The position numbers and the translations under genes were made by a program. Below, piece by piece: positions 52,702 through 63,891 of a DNA stretch of 64,000 nt. Every line of letters starts with the position of its first letter. The first letter of the stretch is position 1. The notes below the pieces were generated by a model that was given only the letters and a program-made list of their open reading frames with translations, made no database searches and was not told the origin of the DNA. Origin of the DNA: Agrobacterium fabrum str. C58. GTDB taxonomy: Bacteria; Pseudomonadota; Alphaproteobacteria; Rhizobiales; Rhizobiaceae. Location: NCBI RefSeq assembly GCF_000092025.1, contig NC_003062.2:1982001-2046000 (forward strand), read 5' to 3'.

Positions 52702-52842
52702 TGTCCAATCCTACCCCGAAAGCCGGCGGCATATCGCAGGCCCTGCCCGACTGATAGCGAAGGGCAGCGGCAACGGCAAATCAACTGGCCGTATTTGGGC
52801 TGACCGCGCTGATTTGTCACAAAGCCGCAATTGGCATTGGGA

Positions 52843-53001
52843 TCACAGGCACCAGGCAATGCCGCTCTGCACAGTAGAAAGGAAAATATCCGTGCTGTGC
52901 CGCACCCAGCCGTCAAAGGCAAGAAGCACAATGGCAAGCGAAGCCGCCGCGGCAAGACTTGCCAGAATAAACTTCAGCGGATGGGACGTCAGTGCCTTCA
53001 T
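52843..53001 (-). CDS. Small single-pass membrane protein, hypothetical
   Basis: A 52-residue frame with a basic start (MKALTSHPLKF), one membrane helix (ILASLAAAASLAIVLLAF) and a short polar end. The frame is open further upstream to 53166, but only the part from 53001 looks protein-like; AGGG lies just before that ATG. It is 141 bases upstream of the SCO1 gene on the same strand, so the two may be co-expressed. Function unknown. Confidence 0.45.
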   Translation of the reverse strand: MKALTSHPLKFILASLAAAASLAIVLLAFDGWVRHSTDIFLSTVQSGIAWCL

Positions 53002-53225
53002 ATCCCTGTTATAACCTGTTTGCGCAGACGCGAAAACCGCCAAAATACCGGGGGCCCGCGCTGTGGAACCAGTAATTGTTAGGGAAAGTTTAAAATCTTG
53101 CTGCGCATGATGCCCGCAGCGGTTTTTCAATCCTCGACATGATGTCTCCCGGTCCATTCCGGCCACCGCATAAAGCTCAATCCTGCGTGGGCCTGTTAGA
53201 GAGCCATCAGAGGAAACCTGCCGTC

Positions 53226-53693
53226 ATGTCCAACGCCATCAAGCAATCCGGCGCATATCTCGAAATCGTTTCCTTCCATCTGAGCGATCAGGAATTCTGC
53301 ATCGACATCATGGCGATCCGCGAAATTCGCGGTTGGGCGCCGGTTACCCCGATGCCGCACACGCCGCCTTATGTTCTCGGCCTCATCAACCTGCGCGGCG
53401 CCGTTATTCCCGTCATCGACATGGCCGGCCGCCTCGGCATGAAAATGACCGAACCGTCCGAACGCTCCGCCATCATCGTCACCGATATCGGCGGCAAGCT
53501 GGTCGGACTTCTGGTGGAACAGGTCTCCGACATGATGACCATCCGCTCGGAAGACCTGCAGCCCGCGCCCGATATCATTCCGGAAGAGCAGCGTAGCTTC
53601 TGCCGCGGCATCGTGGCGCTGGAAAAGAGCATGGTCTGCTTCCTCAACCTCGACACCGTCATTGCGGACGAGTTGGCGCGCGAAGCGGCCTGA
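53226..53693 (+). CDS. cheW: Chemotaxis coupling protein CheW, orphan
   Basis: A 155-residue protein joining chemoreceptors to the kinase CheA. Two SH3-like subdomains are visible (YLEIVSFHLSDQEFCIDIMAIREIRGWAPVTPMPHTPPYVLGLINLRGAVIPVIDMAGRLG; then GLLVEQVSDMMTIRSEDLQPAP). GAGGAAA precedes the ATG. No other chemotaxis gene is nearby, as is known for cheW genes of agrobacteria, where they lie outside the main che operon. A weak general-stress-like promoter (GGAAC-N17-AGTT, 53065-53090) lies upstream. Confidence 0.93.
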   Translation: MSNAIKQSGAYLEIVSFHLSDQEFCIDIMAIREIRGWAPVTPMPHTPPYVLGLINLRGAVIPVIDMAGRLGMKMTEPSERSAIIVTDIGGKLVGLLVEQVSDMMTIRSEDLQPAPDIIPEEQRSFCRGIVALEKSMVCFLNLDTVIADELAREAA

Positions 53694-53775
53694 TCATGTC
53701 ACCGAGTTTTCAAAATTAACGGGCAGGTTCTGCGGCTCGACCTGAGGGACGCGCCAACGTCGCAAACCCCTCCTC

Positions 53776-53861
53776 CGTCATGCTCGGGCCTGTCCCGAGC
53801 ATCTGCAACCTAACGATTTACGATACGTGATTGGATCCTCGGGACAAGCCCGAGGATGACG
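53776..53861. repeat. RIME-like palindromic intergenic element, copy 2
   Basis: An 86-base element formed by two hairpins: CTCGGG-cctgt-CCCGAG on the left and CTCGGG-acaag-CCCGAG on the right. Outer ends CGTCATGCTCGG and CCGAGGATGACG are inverted repeats with one mismatch. Same type as the element at 27227. It lies between the convergent cheW and creA genes and may help end both transcripts. The remaining bases of the gap show nothing else. Confidence 0.75.
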
Positions 53862-53900
53862 TCGCGGGTGGATTATGCGCAGCAGCGCCGATGGCAAACC

Positions 53901-54392
53901 TCACGGCTTGCCCTTTTCCCACGTTACCTGCTGGTTATAAAGCGGCACCGTCGAAATCGCCATCTTGGCCGATCCGTCCTTCAGCTCGCGCGCGTGCACG
54001 AGGTAGATCAGCGTATCATTCGCCTTGTCATAGACGCGGCTGACGACGAGCTTTTTCCAGATCAGCGACATGCCCTGCCGGAACACCTCTTCCCCGCCCT
54101 TGGAGAGATCGATATCGCCGATCTCCACCGGCCCCGTCTGGCTGCAGGAAATGGCGTTATTGGAAGGGTCTTCGAACCAGTTGCCGTTCTTCAGCCGGTC
54201 GATCACGCCGCGGTCGAAATAGGTAACGTGGCAGGTCACACCCTTGATCTTCGGATCGGCGATCGCCTCGATGACGATGTCATTGCCGATCCAGTCGACG
54301 CCAACCTTGCCAACGACCTCGGAATGCGCCGCTGTTACCGGCAGCAATGCCAGAAGGCCCGCAAACAAACCCGACAGAGTTTTCATCCTCAT
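53901..54392 (-). CDS. creA: CreA-family periplasmic protein
   Basis: A 163-residue exported protein: signal peptide ~1-24 (MRMKTLSGLFAGLLALLPVT, cut after AHS), then the CreA domain (EVVGKVGVDWIGNDIVIEAIADPKIKGVTCHVTYFDRG; SCSQTGPV; WKKLVVSRVYDKANDTLIYLVHARELKDGSAKMAISTVPL). Two cysteines probably form a disulfide. The family is widespread but of unknown function. GGAGAAG supports the start at 54392, with 54386 as an alternative. Confidence 0.9.
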   Translation of the reverse strand: MRMKTLSGLFAGLLALLPVTAAHSEVVGKVGVDWIGNDIVIEAIADPKIKGVTCHVTYFDRGVIDRLKNGNWFEDPSNNAISCSQTGPVEIGDIDLSKGGEEVFRQGMSLIWKKLVVSRVYDKANDTLIYLVHARELKDGSAKMAISTVPLYNQQVTWEKGKP

Positions 54393-54439
54393 CGCATCTT
54401 CTCCGTTACGCTTGCATAAGACATAGGTGGAAAACCCGC

Positions 54440-55048
54440 TCAGGCAACCCGTGCGACGGTCCGTTTTTTCATGCTGCAGGGCTGATAACCCGTGGACGTC
54501 AGACGGCCAGCGACCATACCGATCTTTTCCGGCAGATCGCGAATATGCGCAACACCGAGAGCCCGCGCCGCCGCAATCGAGGCGGCAGCACAGACAACCG
54601 CATCTTCCGCCGCATTATGATGCACGAAACGCAACTGGAGATGATGGGCAATGACATTCAGCTTGTGCGACACCAGATGTGGCCAGACATGTCGGGCGAT
54701 CTTGACGCTGCAGAGGTAGGAAAGATCAGGATAGGACAGCCGGTACTTGTCGAACGACGCACGCATGACGCTGAAATCGAAGGCGGCATTATGAGCGATC
54801 ATGGTCGCGCCGTGGAAATCGTCGATGAACTCCTCCATCACCTCAGGAAACTCCGGCGCGTCCTCGACATCACGAGGGCGAATTCCGTGAACCGCGATGT
54901 TGAAGGGCGAAAACCGCATGTCCCTGGGGCGGATGAGACGTTCCTCGACACGAACGATCTGGCCGTCCTCAATCCACGCAAGCCCGACGGAGCAGGCGCT
55001 GCCCCGCTCCTCATTGGCGGTCTCGAAATCGATGGCGATAGTTTTCAA
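54440..55048 (-). CDS. DnaQ-like 3'-5' exonuclease
   Basis: A 202-residue DEDDh exonuclease. Exo I has Asp7 and Glu9 (IAIDFETANE), Exo II is in MIAHNAAFDFSVM, and Exo III is in FVHHNAAEDAVVCA. It resembles the proofreading subunit of DNA polymerase III but is shorter and lacks the C-terminal binding region, so it is a stand-alone nuclease. The last ~25 residues are basic (CSMKKRTVARVA). It lies on its own transcript between creA and the LysR-type gene. Confidence 0.9.
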   Translation of the reverse strand: MKTIAIDFETANEERGSACSVGLAWIEDGQIVRVEERLIRPRDMRFSPFNIAVHGIRPRDVEDAPEFPEVMEEFIDDFHGATMIAHNAAFDFSVMRASFDKYRLSYPDLSYLCSVKIARHVWPHLVSHKLNVIAHHLQLRFVHHNAAEDAVVCAAASIAAARALGVAHIRDLPEKIGMVAGRLTSTGYQPCSMKKRTVARVA

Positions 55049-55091
55049 GAGTGATTCCCGTTGTTGTCTTCCGGCATAGACCGGATTGGCG

Positions 55092-55994
55092 TCAAAGAGA
55101 ACCAGCCTCAGTGGAACCCGCTTGCGAAAGCATCCAGTCGATGAGCGTCACGAGATCGGGATTATCCAGCATGCGCCGTGGATAAACCAGGAAATAGGCG
55201 AGCGTGCTGGCCATGTCCGTGCCGAAGGGCGCTATCAATGCGCCCTCCACAAGTTCGCGGGAAACAAGCGAACGCCGCGTCAGCGCAATGCCGTGCCCAG
55301 CCTTGGCCGCATCCAGCGCGCCATTGCTGTCGATGAAGACCGTGCCGCCCGAAGCGTCCACCTCGGATGCGCCCGCCGCCTCCAGCCAGCGCCGCCACTC
55401 GTTGCGGTTTTCATCATGCAGCAGCGGCACGGATTTCAAGTCTCCCGCCTCCCGAAGCGGCCCGTATTTTTCCAGAAGTTGCGGTGCGCAGACCGGCAGG
55501 GTGCTGTCATCGATGAAACGGATGCTCTCCAGCCCTTCATAACGCCCGAAACCATGCCGCACCGCCAGATCGACATCGTCCCGCGAAAAATCCACCAGCC
55601 GGTTGGTCACGCTGATACGGACATCCACATGCGGGTGTTGCTGCTGGAAGGAAGGCAATCGCGGCATCAGCCATTGCACGGCGAAAGTCGGCGTGCAGCT
55701 AAGCGTCAGAACAGTGATCTCGGAGCGTGCCGTCAGTTCCGCCGTCGCTTCGCGCATCATCCGGAAGGCGGTGCGGAGCGCGCCGTAATAACGCTCTCCC
55801 TCGCGCGTCAGCTGGATGCTGCGCGGTTTGCGAAAGAACAGCTGCACGCCAAGGCGCGCCTCCAGCTCGCGGATCTGCAGGCTGACCGCACCAGGGGTGA
55901 CGTTCAGCTCGTTGGAAGCAAGCGTGACGCTGCGATAACGCGCTGCGGCCTCGAAGGCCTGCAGCCCCTTCAGAGATGGAAGTTCCGTCGCCAT
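55092..55994 (-). CDS. LysR-family transcriptional regulator, GcvA-like
   Basis: A 300-residue regulator: N-terminal winged helix (LPSLKGLQAFEAAARYRSVTLASNELNVTPGAVSLQIRELEARLGVQLFFRKPRSIQLT), then the substrate-binding domain. The pattern matches the GcvA/AmpR-like subgroup. It is divergent from the EamA-type transporter gene, with 198 bases between, so it most likely controls that gene and itself. The effector is unknown. Confidence 0.9.
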   Translation of the reverse strand: MATELPSLKGLQAFEAAARYRSVTLASNELNVTPGAVSLQIRELEARLGVQLFFRKPRSIQLTREGERYYGALRTAFRMMREATAELTARSEITVLTLSCTPTFAVQWLMPRLPSFQQQHPHVDVRISVTNRLVDFSRDDVDLAVRHGFGRYEGLESIRFIDDSTLPVCAPQLLEKYGPLREAGDLKSVPLLHDENRNEWRRWLEAAGASEVDASGGTVFIDSNGALDAAKAGHGIALTRRSLVSRELVEGALIAPFGTDMASTLAYFLVYPRRMLDNPDLVTLIDWMLSQAGSTEAGSL

Positions 55995-56192
55995 GGTTTA
56001 GCTCAACTCAATTATCCAACGAGAAACAATCGTTTGAAAACATCTTAAAACAGGGAGTAAATAGACGCAACAGGACATGAAAGCTGCGGAACGCCAGCAA
56101 TATGAGCTTCAGATAAACTCAACCGATATCGGGTGGATGGCAGCACCCCGATCTGCGACCATGTCAATATTCATACCCCGTGGGAGACGAAG

Positions 56193-57122
56193 ATGGCGAT
56201 ACAGAAACAGATGGATGCCCGTGAATGGGCGATGCTGATAGCACTTTCGCTGCTATGGGGCGGATCATTCTTTTTCATCGGCGTCGCGGTGAAGGAATTG
56301 CCCCCCGTCACCATCGTCACCTTGCGCGTCAGCCTTGCGGCCGTGGCGCTGCTGGTCGTCTGCCGCATCATGGGCCTTCGTCTGCCGCGTGAATGGGCGG
56401 TGTGGCGCGCCTTTTTCGGCATGGGCCTGCTCAACAACATCATTCCCTTCTGCCTGATCGTCTGGGGCCAGACCCAGATCGCCAGCGGTCTCGCCTCGAT
56501 CCTCAATGCCACGACGCCGCTCTTCACCGTCATCGTCGCCCACTTTCTGACCGCCGACGAAAAGATGACCGGCAACAAGCTCGCCGGCGTGCTAATCGGT
56601 TTTGTCGGCGTGGCGACCATGATCGGACCGGCAGCCTTTGGCGGATCATCCGGCCTGTGGGGCCAGATCGCCATTCTCGGCGCGGCCATCTCCTATTCCT
56701 TCGCGGGCATCTTCGGCCGTCGCTTTAAGGCCATGGGCGTGCCGCCGCTGATGACCGCCACCGGGCAGATATCCTCGTCGACATTGATGCTTATCCCCGC
56801 CGCACTCCTCATCGACAAACCCTGGACACTCGCCATGCCAGGCCTTGGCACCTGGGGGGCGCTGATCGGCATCGCCCTGCTATCGACAGCGCTTGCCTAT
56901 CTCATCTTCTTCCGCATTCTTGCCAGCGCCGGCGCCACCAACCTCGCCCTTGTCACCTTCCTCATACCGGTCAGCGCCATTTTACTTGGCTCGCTCATTC
57001 TCGGCGAGCAGCTGGAAATCAAGCACTTCGCGGGCATGGCGATGATCGCCGCCGGACTGGCCGCCATCGATGGAAGGTTACCGGTGAAACTTCGAAGCCT
57101 GCTGCGCAACGCGCCCGCTTGA
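56193..57122 (+). CDS. EamA-family DMT transporter
   Basis: A 309-residue inner-membrane protein with ten helices in two EamA repeats (~12-145 and ~155-295; LLWGGSFFFIGVAVKELPPVTIVTLRV and LGTWGALIGIALLSTALAYLIFFRILASAGATNLALVTFLIPV). Such proteins export amino acids or metabolites. GGGAGACGAAG supports the start at 56193. Its control by the divergent LysR-type gene is likely. Confidence 0.9.
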   Translation: MAIQKQMDAREWAMLIALSLLWGGSFFFIGVAVKELPPVTIVTLRVSLAAVALLVVCRIMGLRLPREWAVWRAFFGMGLLNNIIPFCLIVWGQTQIASGLASILNATTPLFTVIVAHFLTADEKMTGNKLAGVLIGFVGVATMIGPAAFGGSSGLWGQIAILGAAISYSFAGIFGRRFKAMGVPPLMTATGQISSSTLMLIPAALLIDKPWTLAMPGLGTWGALIGIALLSTALAYLIFFRILASAGATNLALVTFLIPVSAILLGSLILGEQLEIKHFAGMAMIAAGLAAIDGRLPVKLRSLLRNAPA

Positions 57123-57306
57123 CAGGGTCGCGGGGCAAAAGCATTCTGCGCGCATGATCGCAACGAAACACAACATCACCCGTCGCCATACAATGACCGG
57201 CCATTCGGCAGGGGAAGGTATGTCGTCGCGTTAAGCGATCCATTTCCACCCTGCCAGCCAGAGCAGGGTTCGGACACCTGCTCCACACACGCCCAAGGAG
57301 ACAGGC

Positions 57307-57840
57307 ATGCACACTGTAAAAATTGCCGACAATGAAGACAGACAGTTCCAGTTAAGCGACGTTATCCTGCGTGCTGCACGTCTGGACGATGCCGAAGCCT
57401 TGACCGAACTGTTCAATCTGCCGGGGGTTCGTTACGGCACGCTTCGGCAACCGTTTCAATCGGTGGAAAAGACCAGGAAGGCAATGGAAAACCGCGGTCC
57501 GAACGATATTGCGATTATCGGCGAATGGCACGGAAAGATCGTTGCCAATGGCGGGTTGTATCGCCGGGCGGGACGGCAGGCCCACATCGCCGATCTGGTG
57601 ATCAGTGTTCATGACGATTTCGCGGGAAAAGGTGTGGGATCGCATCTTCTTGGGGCTCTCATCGACACGGCTGACAATTGGCACGATATCCGTCGCATCG
57701 AGCTCAACGTCTTCACCGACAATCTCCCGGCCATCCGGCTTTACGAGAAATTCGGTTTCGAACGCGAAGGCACCCTGCGCAACGATGCCTATCGTGATGG
57801 AAAATACGTCGATGCCCATGTGATGGCACGGCTTCGATAG
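57307..57840 (+). CDS. GNAT N-acetyltransferase
   Basis: A 177-residue acetyltransferase (VILRAARLDDAEALTELFNLPGVRYGTLRQPFQSVEKTRKAM; acetyl-CoA loop FAGKGVGSHLLGALID; RIELNVFTDNLPAIRLYEKFGFEREGTLRNDAYRDGKYVDAHVMARL). The FGFEREGTLRxxAxRDGxYxD end is typical of RimJ/phosphinothricin-type subfamilies. CAAGGAGAC precedes the ATG. Substrate not known. It converges on the kinase-like gene, four bases apart. Confidence 0.9.
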   Translation: MHTVKIADNEDRQFQLSDVILRAARLDDAEALTELFNLPGVRYGTLRQPFQSVEKTRKAMENRGPNDIAIIGEWHGKIVANGGLYRRAGRQAHIADLVISVHDDFAGKGVGSHLLGALIDTADNWHDIRRIELNVFTDNLPAIRLYEKFGFEREGTLRNDAYRDGKYVDAHVMARLR

Positions 57841-57844
57841 GCGA

Positions 57845-58738
57845 TCAGTTTTCCAAGTGATCCGCAAATATCTCCCGAAGGGTCCGCCGCGACCATTCGG
57901 CCATTTTTTCGTTCCGCCCGCGCTCGGCATCCAGCACGATAAGCGCCTTCCACAGTGCCCAGCCGCGCCCGCGCTGCCATGTGGCCTCATCCAGACCCAG
58001 AGCCTGGCGAAAAACAGCCCGGCTATGCGCATCAAGCACATTCCACGCGAGAATGAGATCGGACGACGGATCACCGACGCCGGAACTGCCGAAATCGATG
58101 ACCGCCGACAGCCGCCCGTCCTGCACCAGCAGATTGCCCTCGGCAATATCGCCATGCACCCACACGCCCTTCCCCTGCCAATGGCTGGAAAGGGCAAGCT
58201 GCCATATCTCCATGGCCAGCGCCTGATCCACTTCATTGGCAAGGCGCGCCGCCGAGGCCCGCGCCTCCCCGTCATAGACTGCGAGCGAGCCGCCACGATG
58301 GAAATTATGCGCGCCGGCAGGTGGGCCCGCCGAAGCATCTATGCCGTGCAGGGCCTTTAAAAACGCAGCAACATCGATGGCAATGGCCGAAAGCTCGATG
58401 CTGTCCAGATACCGGGCGAGAGGTTCGCCCTTGAGCCAGCGGTAGACGGACCAGCAGAATGGATATTGCTCGCCCGGCTGTCCAAGCGCCAACGGTGCTG
58501 GAATTGGGACCGGCAGGAGAGGTCCAAGCTCCGGCAGCCACCGATGTTCCTTCTCCACCTGCGCCACATAACGCTCAGCACTCGGCATGCGGACCAGCAT
58601 ATCTTCGCCAAGGCGAAAGCTGCGATTGTCCCAGCCGCTCAGGTCCACCGGCTGAACATCCAGCGCCGCCCATTGCGGAAACTGGCTGGCAATCAGCGCG
58701 CGGACCTGCTGAGTGGTGACGACAATGCGGTCATCCAT
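57845..58738 (-). CDS. Aminoglycoside phosphotransferase-family kinase
   Basis: A 297-residue small-molecule kinase of the APH/choline-kinase fold. The catalytic loop is His195-Gly-Asp197 with Asn202 (VWVHGDIAEGNLLV), and the metal-binding Asp215 is in AVIDFGSSGVGDPSSDL. The N-terminal lobe carries SGWDNRSFRLGEDMLVRMP with the ATP lysine replaced or shifted (Arg50 in VRMP). Most chromosomal members are not drug-resistance enzymes, and the real substrate here is unknown. Confidence 0.87.
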   Translation of the reverse strand: MDDRIVVTTQQVRALIASQFPQWAALDVQPVDLSGWDNRSFRLGEDMLVRMPSAERYVAQVEKEHRWLPELGPLLPVPIPAPLALGQPGEQYPFCWSVYRWLKGEPLARYLDSIELSAIAIDVAAFLKALHGIDASAGPPAGAHNFHRGGSLAVYDGEARASAARLANEVDQALAMEIWQLALSSHWQGKGVWVHGDIAEGNLLVQDGRLSAVIDFGSSGVGDPSSDLILAWNVLDAHSRAVFRQALGLDEATWQRGRGWALWKALIVLDAERGRNEKMAEWSRRTLREIFADHLEN

Positions 58739-58802
58739 GATGCGTTCCCCGTTTCAGGCGCAAACCTCTAGCGGTGCAAGGCAACACAGCGATGACGCCG
58801 TA

Positions 58803-60989
<2,187 letters not shown>

Positions 60990-61101
60990 TCAGAATTACC
61001 GAACGCTTTTAGCCGAAATGAAACAGCAATAAAATCAGTTTTGCCGCCAGTCTCACAAGACCCACAACACCAAAGGCGCTCTTGCAGCGCTGGGCGAACG
61101 A

Positions 61102-62775
61102 TCAGTCCTTTGCCGCGAGGAGACGGGCCGCCGCAGCCCTCGCCTCGTCGGTCACCGACGCGCCGGCAAGCATGCGAGCGATCTCTTCGGTACGGTGGTT
61201 CGGTTCCATGGTCGCGACGCGCGTAGCGATGCGCTCGCTGCCATCGCCCGATGGGCCTTTGGAAATGAGAAGGTGGGTGGCCGCCCGTGCCGCCACCTGC
61301 GGCGCGTGGGTGACGGACAGAACCTGCACGGTTTTCGACAGGCGGCGCAGCCGTTGGCCAATGGCATCCGCCACCGCACCGCCGACGCCCGTATCGATTT
61401 CATCGAACACCAGGGTCGGTGCCGAACCGCGATCCGCCAGCGCCACTTTAAGGGCCAGCAGGAAGCGGGACAATTCGCCGCCCGATGCCACTTTCATGAT
61501 CGGCCCCGGCCGTGTGCCCGGATTGGTCTGAACGTGGAATTCCACCGTATCGATGCCGTCGGCCGTCGCCTGCTCGGGATCGGAAGTTACCTCGACGGTA
61601 AACCGCGCCCGCTCCAGCTTCAGCGCCGGAAGTTCGGCCATGACAGCCCCCGATAGCGCCTCCGCCGCATTGCGGCGCTTTTCGGAAAGCGACCGGGCGG
61701 CCCGGTCGAAATCAGCCTTCACGATGCCGAGATTGGCCTCGAGCTTGCCGAGCTTTTCTTCGCCGGCATCGAGATCGGCGAGATCCGTCACCATTTTTTC
61801 GGCAAGCGCCGGCAGGTCAGGCACGGCAACATTATATTTGCGGCCGGCAGCGCGCAGCGCGAACAATCGTTCCTCCACCCGCTCCAGCTCACGCGGATCG
61901 AATTCGGTGCGGCGCAACGCCGCCTCCACTTCCATCTGCGCATTGGAAAGACTGTCCAGCGCAGCATCCAGCAACTGTACGGTATCTTCCAGCAGGCCGG
62001 GCGCTTCGTGGCTCTTGCGCTCCAGTCGGCGCATCATCGAGGCGATGACAGGCACGGGCGACGCATTACCGTTCAGGAATTCGCTGGCTTCGGCGATATC
62101 ACCGGCAATGCGTTCGGATTTCTGCATCACCGCCCGGCGCTCGGCCAGTTCGTCCTCTTCGCCGTCGCGCGGCGAAAGTGTTTCCAGCTCCTCGACGGAA
62201 GACCGCAGATAATCCGCCTCGCGCGCCGCCGCCTCCACCTTGGCCCGGTGCGTCTTCAGAGCACGGTCGGCATCCTTCCAGGTACGGTAGAGGCCCTGAA
62301 CGCTGCGCGCCTCATCACTAAGTCCCGCAAAGGCATCGAGCAGCGTGCGATGGGCGTCGGTATCGACAAGGGCGCGGTCGTCATGCTGACCATGGATTTC
62401 GACCAGCATCTGCCCAAGCTGGCGCATCATCTGCACGCTCACGGCCTGATCGTTGACATAGGCCTTGGTGCGCCCGTCAGCCGATTGCACGCGCCGGAAA
62501 ATAAGGTCGCCATCGTCATCAAGGCCGTTTTCGCGCAGGAGAAGCCGGGTGGGATGATCGTTCGGGACTTCGAAAGCGGCGGTCACCTGCCCCTTGTCTT
62601 CGCCATGGCGCACAAGGCCGCCATCACCACGACCACCAAGCGCAAGCGAAAGACTGTCAAGCAGGATGGATTTGCCGGCACCCGTCTCGCCCGTCAACAC
62701 GGAAAGGCCCGCCTCAAAACTGAGGTCGAGCCTTTCAATCAGAACGATGTCGCGTATGGAGAGCTGGACCAGCAT
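61102..62775 (-). CDS. recN: DNA repair protein RecN
   Basis: A 557-residue SMC-like ATPase that acts in double-strand-break repair. Walker A is GETGAGKS (29-36), two coiled-coil arms span ~155-360 and the Walker B region is PTLVFDEIDTGVGGAVADAIGQRL, followed by VLSVTHAPQVAARA. It lies 15 bases after bamD and is probably in the same transcript. No LexA box that I can recognise is close by. Confidence 0.95.
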   Translation of the reverse strand: MLVQLSIRDIVLIERLDLSFEAGLSVLTGETGAGKSILLDSLSLALGGRGDGGLVRHGEDKGQVTAAFEVPNDHPTRLLLRENGLDDDGDLIFRRVQSADGRTKAYVNDQAVSVQMMRQLGQMLVEIHGQHDDRALVDTDAHRTLLDAFAGLSDEARSVQGLYRTWKDADRALKTHRAKVEAAAREADYLRSSVEELETLSPRDGEEDELAERRAVMQKSERIAGDIAEASEFLNGNASPVPVIASMMRRLERKSHEAPGLLEDTVQLLDAALDSLSNAQMEVEAALRRTEFDPRELERVEERLFALRAAGRKYNVAVPDLPALAEKMVTDLADLDAGEEKLGKLEANLGIVKADFDRAARSLSEKRRNAAEALSGAVMAELPALKLERARFTVEVTSDPEQATADGIDTVEFHVQTNPGTRPGPIMKVASGGELSRFLLALKVALADRGSAPTLVFDEIDTGVGGAVADAIGQRLRRLSKTVQVLSVTHAPQVAARAATHLLISKGPSGDGSERIATRVATMEPNHRTEEIARMLAGASVTDEARAAAARLLAAKD

Positions 62776-62790
62776 GGCCTATGCCCCGTC

Positions 62791-63657
62791 TCAGGCGCCG
62801 ATGAGCTTCTTGCCGGCGCGCGAAATCCAGGACCCCTTGTTTTCTCGCGGCTCCAGGCCTTGGCCCTTCAGCAGCTTGTAGGAATCTGCATACCATTGGC
62901 TGTCGGGATAGTTGTTGCCGAGAACGGCGGCCGCGGTCTGCGCTTCATCCACCAGGCCCATGGCGTAATAGGCTTCGGTCAGACGCGCCAGCGCTTCCTC
63001 GATCTGGTTGGTGTTCTGGTACTGCTCGACGACGATGCGGAAGCGCGAAACGGCGGCGAGATATTCCTTGCGCTCAAGGTAATAACGACCGACCTGCATT
63101 TCACGGCCGGCGAGCTGGTCGCGGGCGAAACGAATCTTGGCCTGTGCATCGGCGACATATTCCGAAGACGGATAGTCGTTCACGACCTTGTTCATCGCTT
63201 CGATCGTCCGCTGCGCGGCGCGCTGATCCTGCGTCACGTCGGAAATCTGCTTCGAATAGGCAAGGCCGATCATGTACTGAACATAGGCGGCATCCTTGGA
63301 GCGCGGATACTGACGCAGGAAACGGCTGCCGGACGTGATGGCCACATCGTTCTTGTTGGTGCGCGTGGCAATGAATGTCTGCATGACAAGCGCCTTCTGG
63401 CCCCACTCGGTGAAGGGGTACTGCTTGTCGATCGCCTCGAACTTGCGTGAGGCTTCCGTCATGTTGCCGGCGTTCATGTTGGCAAGCCCCTGCTTGTACA
63501 GAACGTCAGGCGGATCGGTCTCGACGCCGAGCTTGGTAATGTCGATATCCGGATCGGACTGGCAGGCCGTGACGACGACACTTGCGCCGACCAACATCAA
63601 CGAAACGGCGATCCCCCGCATCGTACCCTTCATTGCACCAGACCCTACATGCTTCAT
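62791..63657 (-). CDS. bamD: Outer-membrane assembly factor BamD (ComL)
   Basis: A 288-residue lipoprotein of the BAM complex. The signal peptide ends in a lipobox with Cys32 (VVVTAC). Tetratricopeptide repeats follow (LYKQGLANMNAGNMTEASRKFEAIDKQYPFTEWGQKALVM; SEYVADAQAKIRFARDQLAGREMQVGRYYLERKEYLAAVSRF). Starts at 63657 and 63633 (MKGTMRG) are both possible, each with a weak ribosome site. It leads the bamD-recN row, downstream of the gene whose end is at 63892. Confidence 0.93.
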   Translation of the reverse strand: MKHVGSGAMKGTMRGIAVSLMLVGASVVVTACQSDPDIDITKLGVETDPPDVLYKQGLANMNAGNMTEASRKFEAIDKQYPFTEWGQKALVMQTFIATRTNKNDVAITSGSRFLRQYPRSKDAAYVQYMIGLAYSKQISDVTQDQRAAQRTIEAMNKVVNDYPSSEYVADAQAKIRFARDQLAGREMQVGRYYLERKEYLAAVSRFRIVVEQYQNTNQIEEALARLTEAYYAMGLVDEAQTAAAVLGNNYPDSQWYADSYKLLKGQGLEPRENKGSWISRAGKKLIGA

Positions 63658-63832
63658 TCGACAGTTCCCACTTCCCGCGCAAATACATAAGCATCGGCTT
63701 TGCACTGGCGTTCTAGCCATAAAAGCATCCGCAGGGCAACGCAATGATGACGCATTAACGCATTTTTATGGCATCGGCCCATGCAATCGCACGATTATCG
63801 GGCGATAACATGCAACTTCCTGCCCCGCCTCA

Positions 63833-63865
63833 CAAAAAAGCCGCCCCAAGGGGAGCGGCTTTTTC
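63833..63865. terminator. Bidirectional hairpin terminator
   Basis: AGCCGC-CCC pairs with GGGG-A-GCGGCT (one bulge) between 63839 and 63861. A run of A residues on the left and T residues on the right mean that the minus-strand RNA ends in a U tract. It lies between the partial gene at 63892 and bamD, so bamD has its own promoter. Confidence 0.8.
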
Positions 63866-63891
63866 TGTCAATTGATAGCCTGCAAACAAAC

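Noticed and set aside
57845..58738. Calling the APH-like kinase an antibiotic-resistance gene
   Set aside because: The kinase motifs are present, but nothing ties it to a drug; chromosomal members mostly act on other metabolites.
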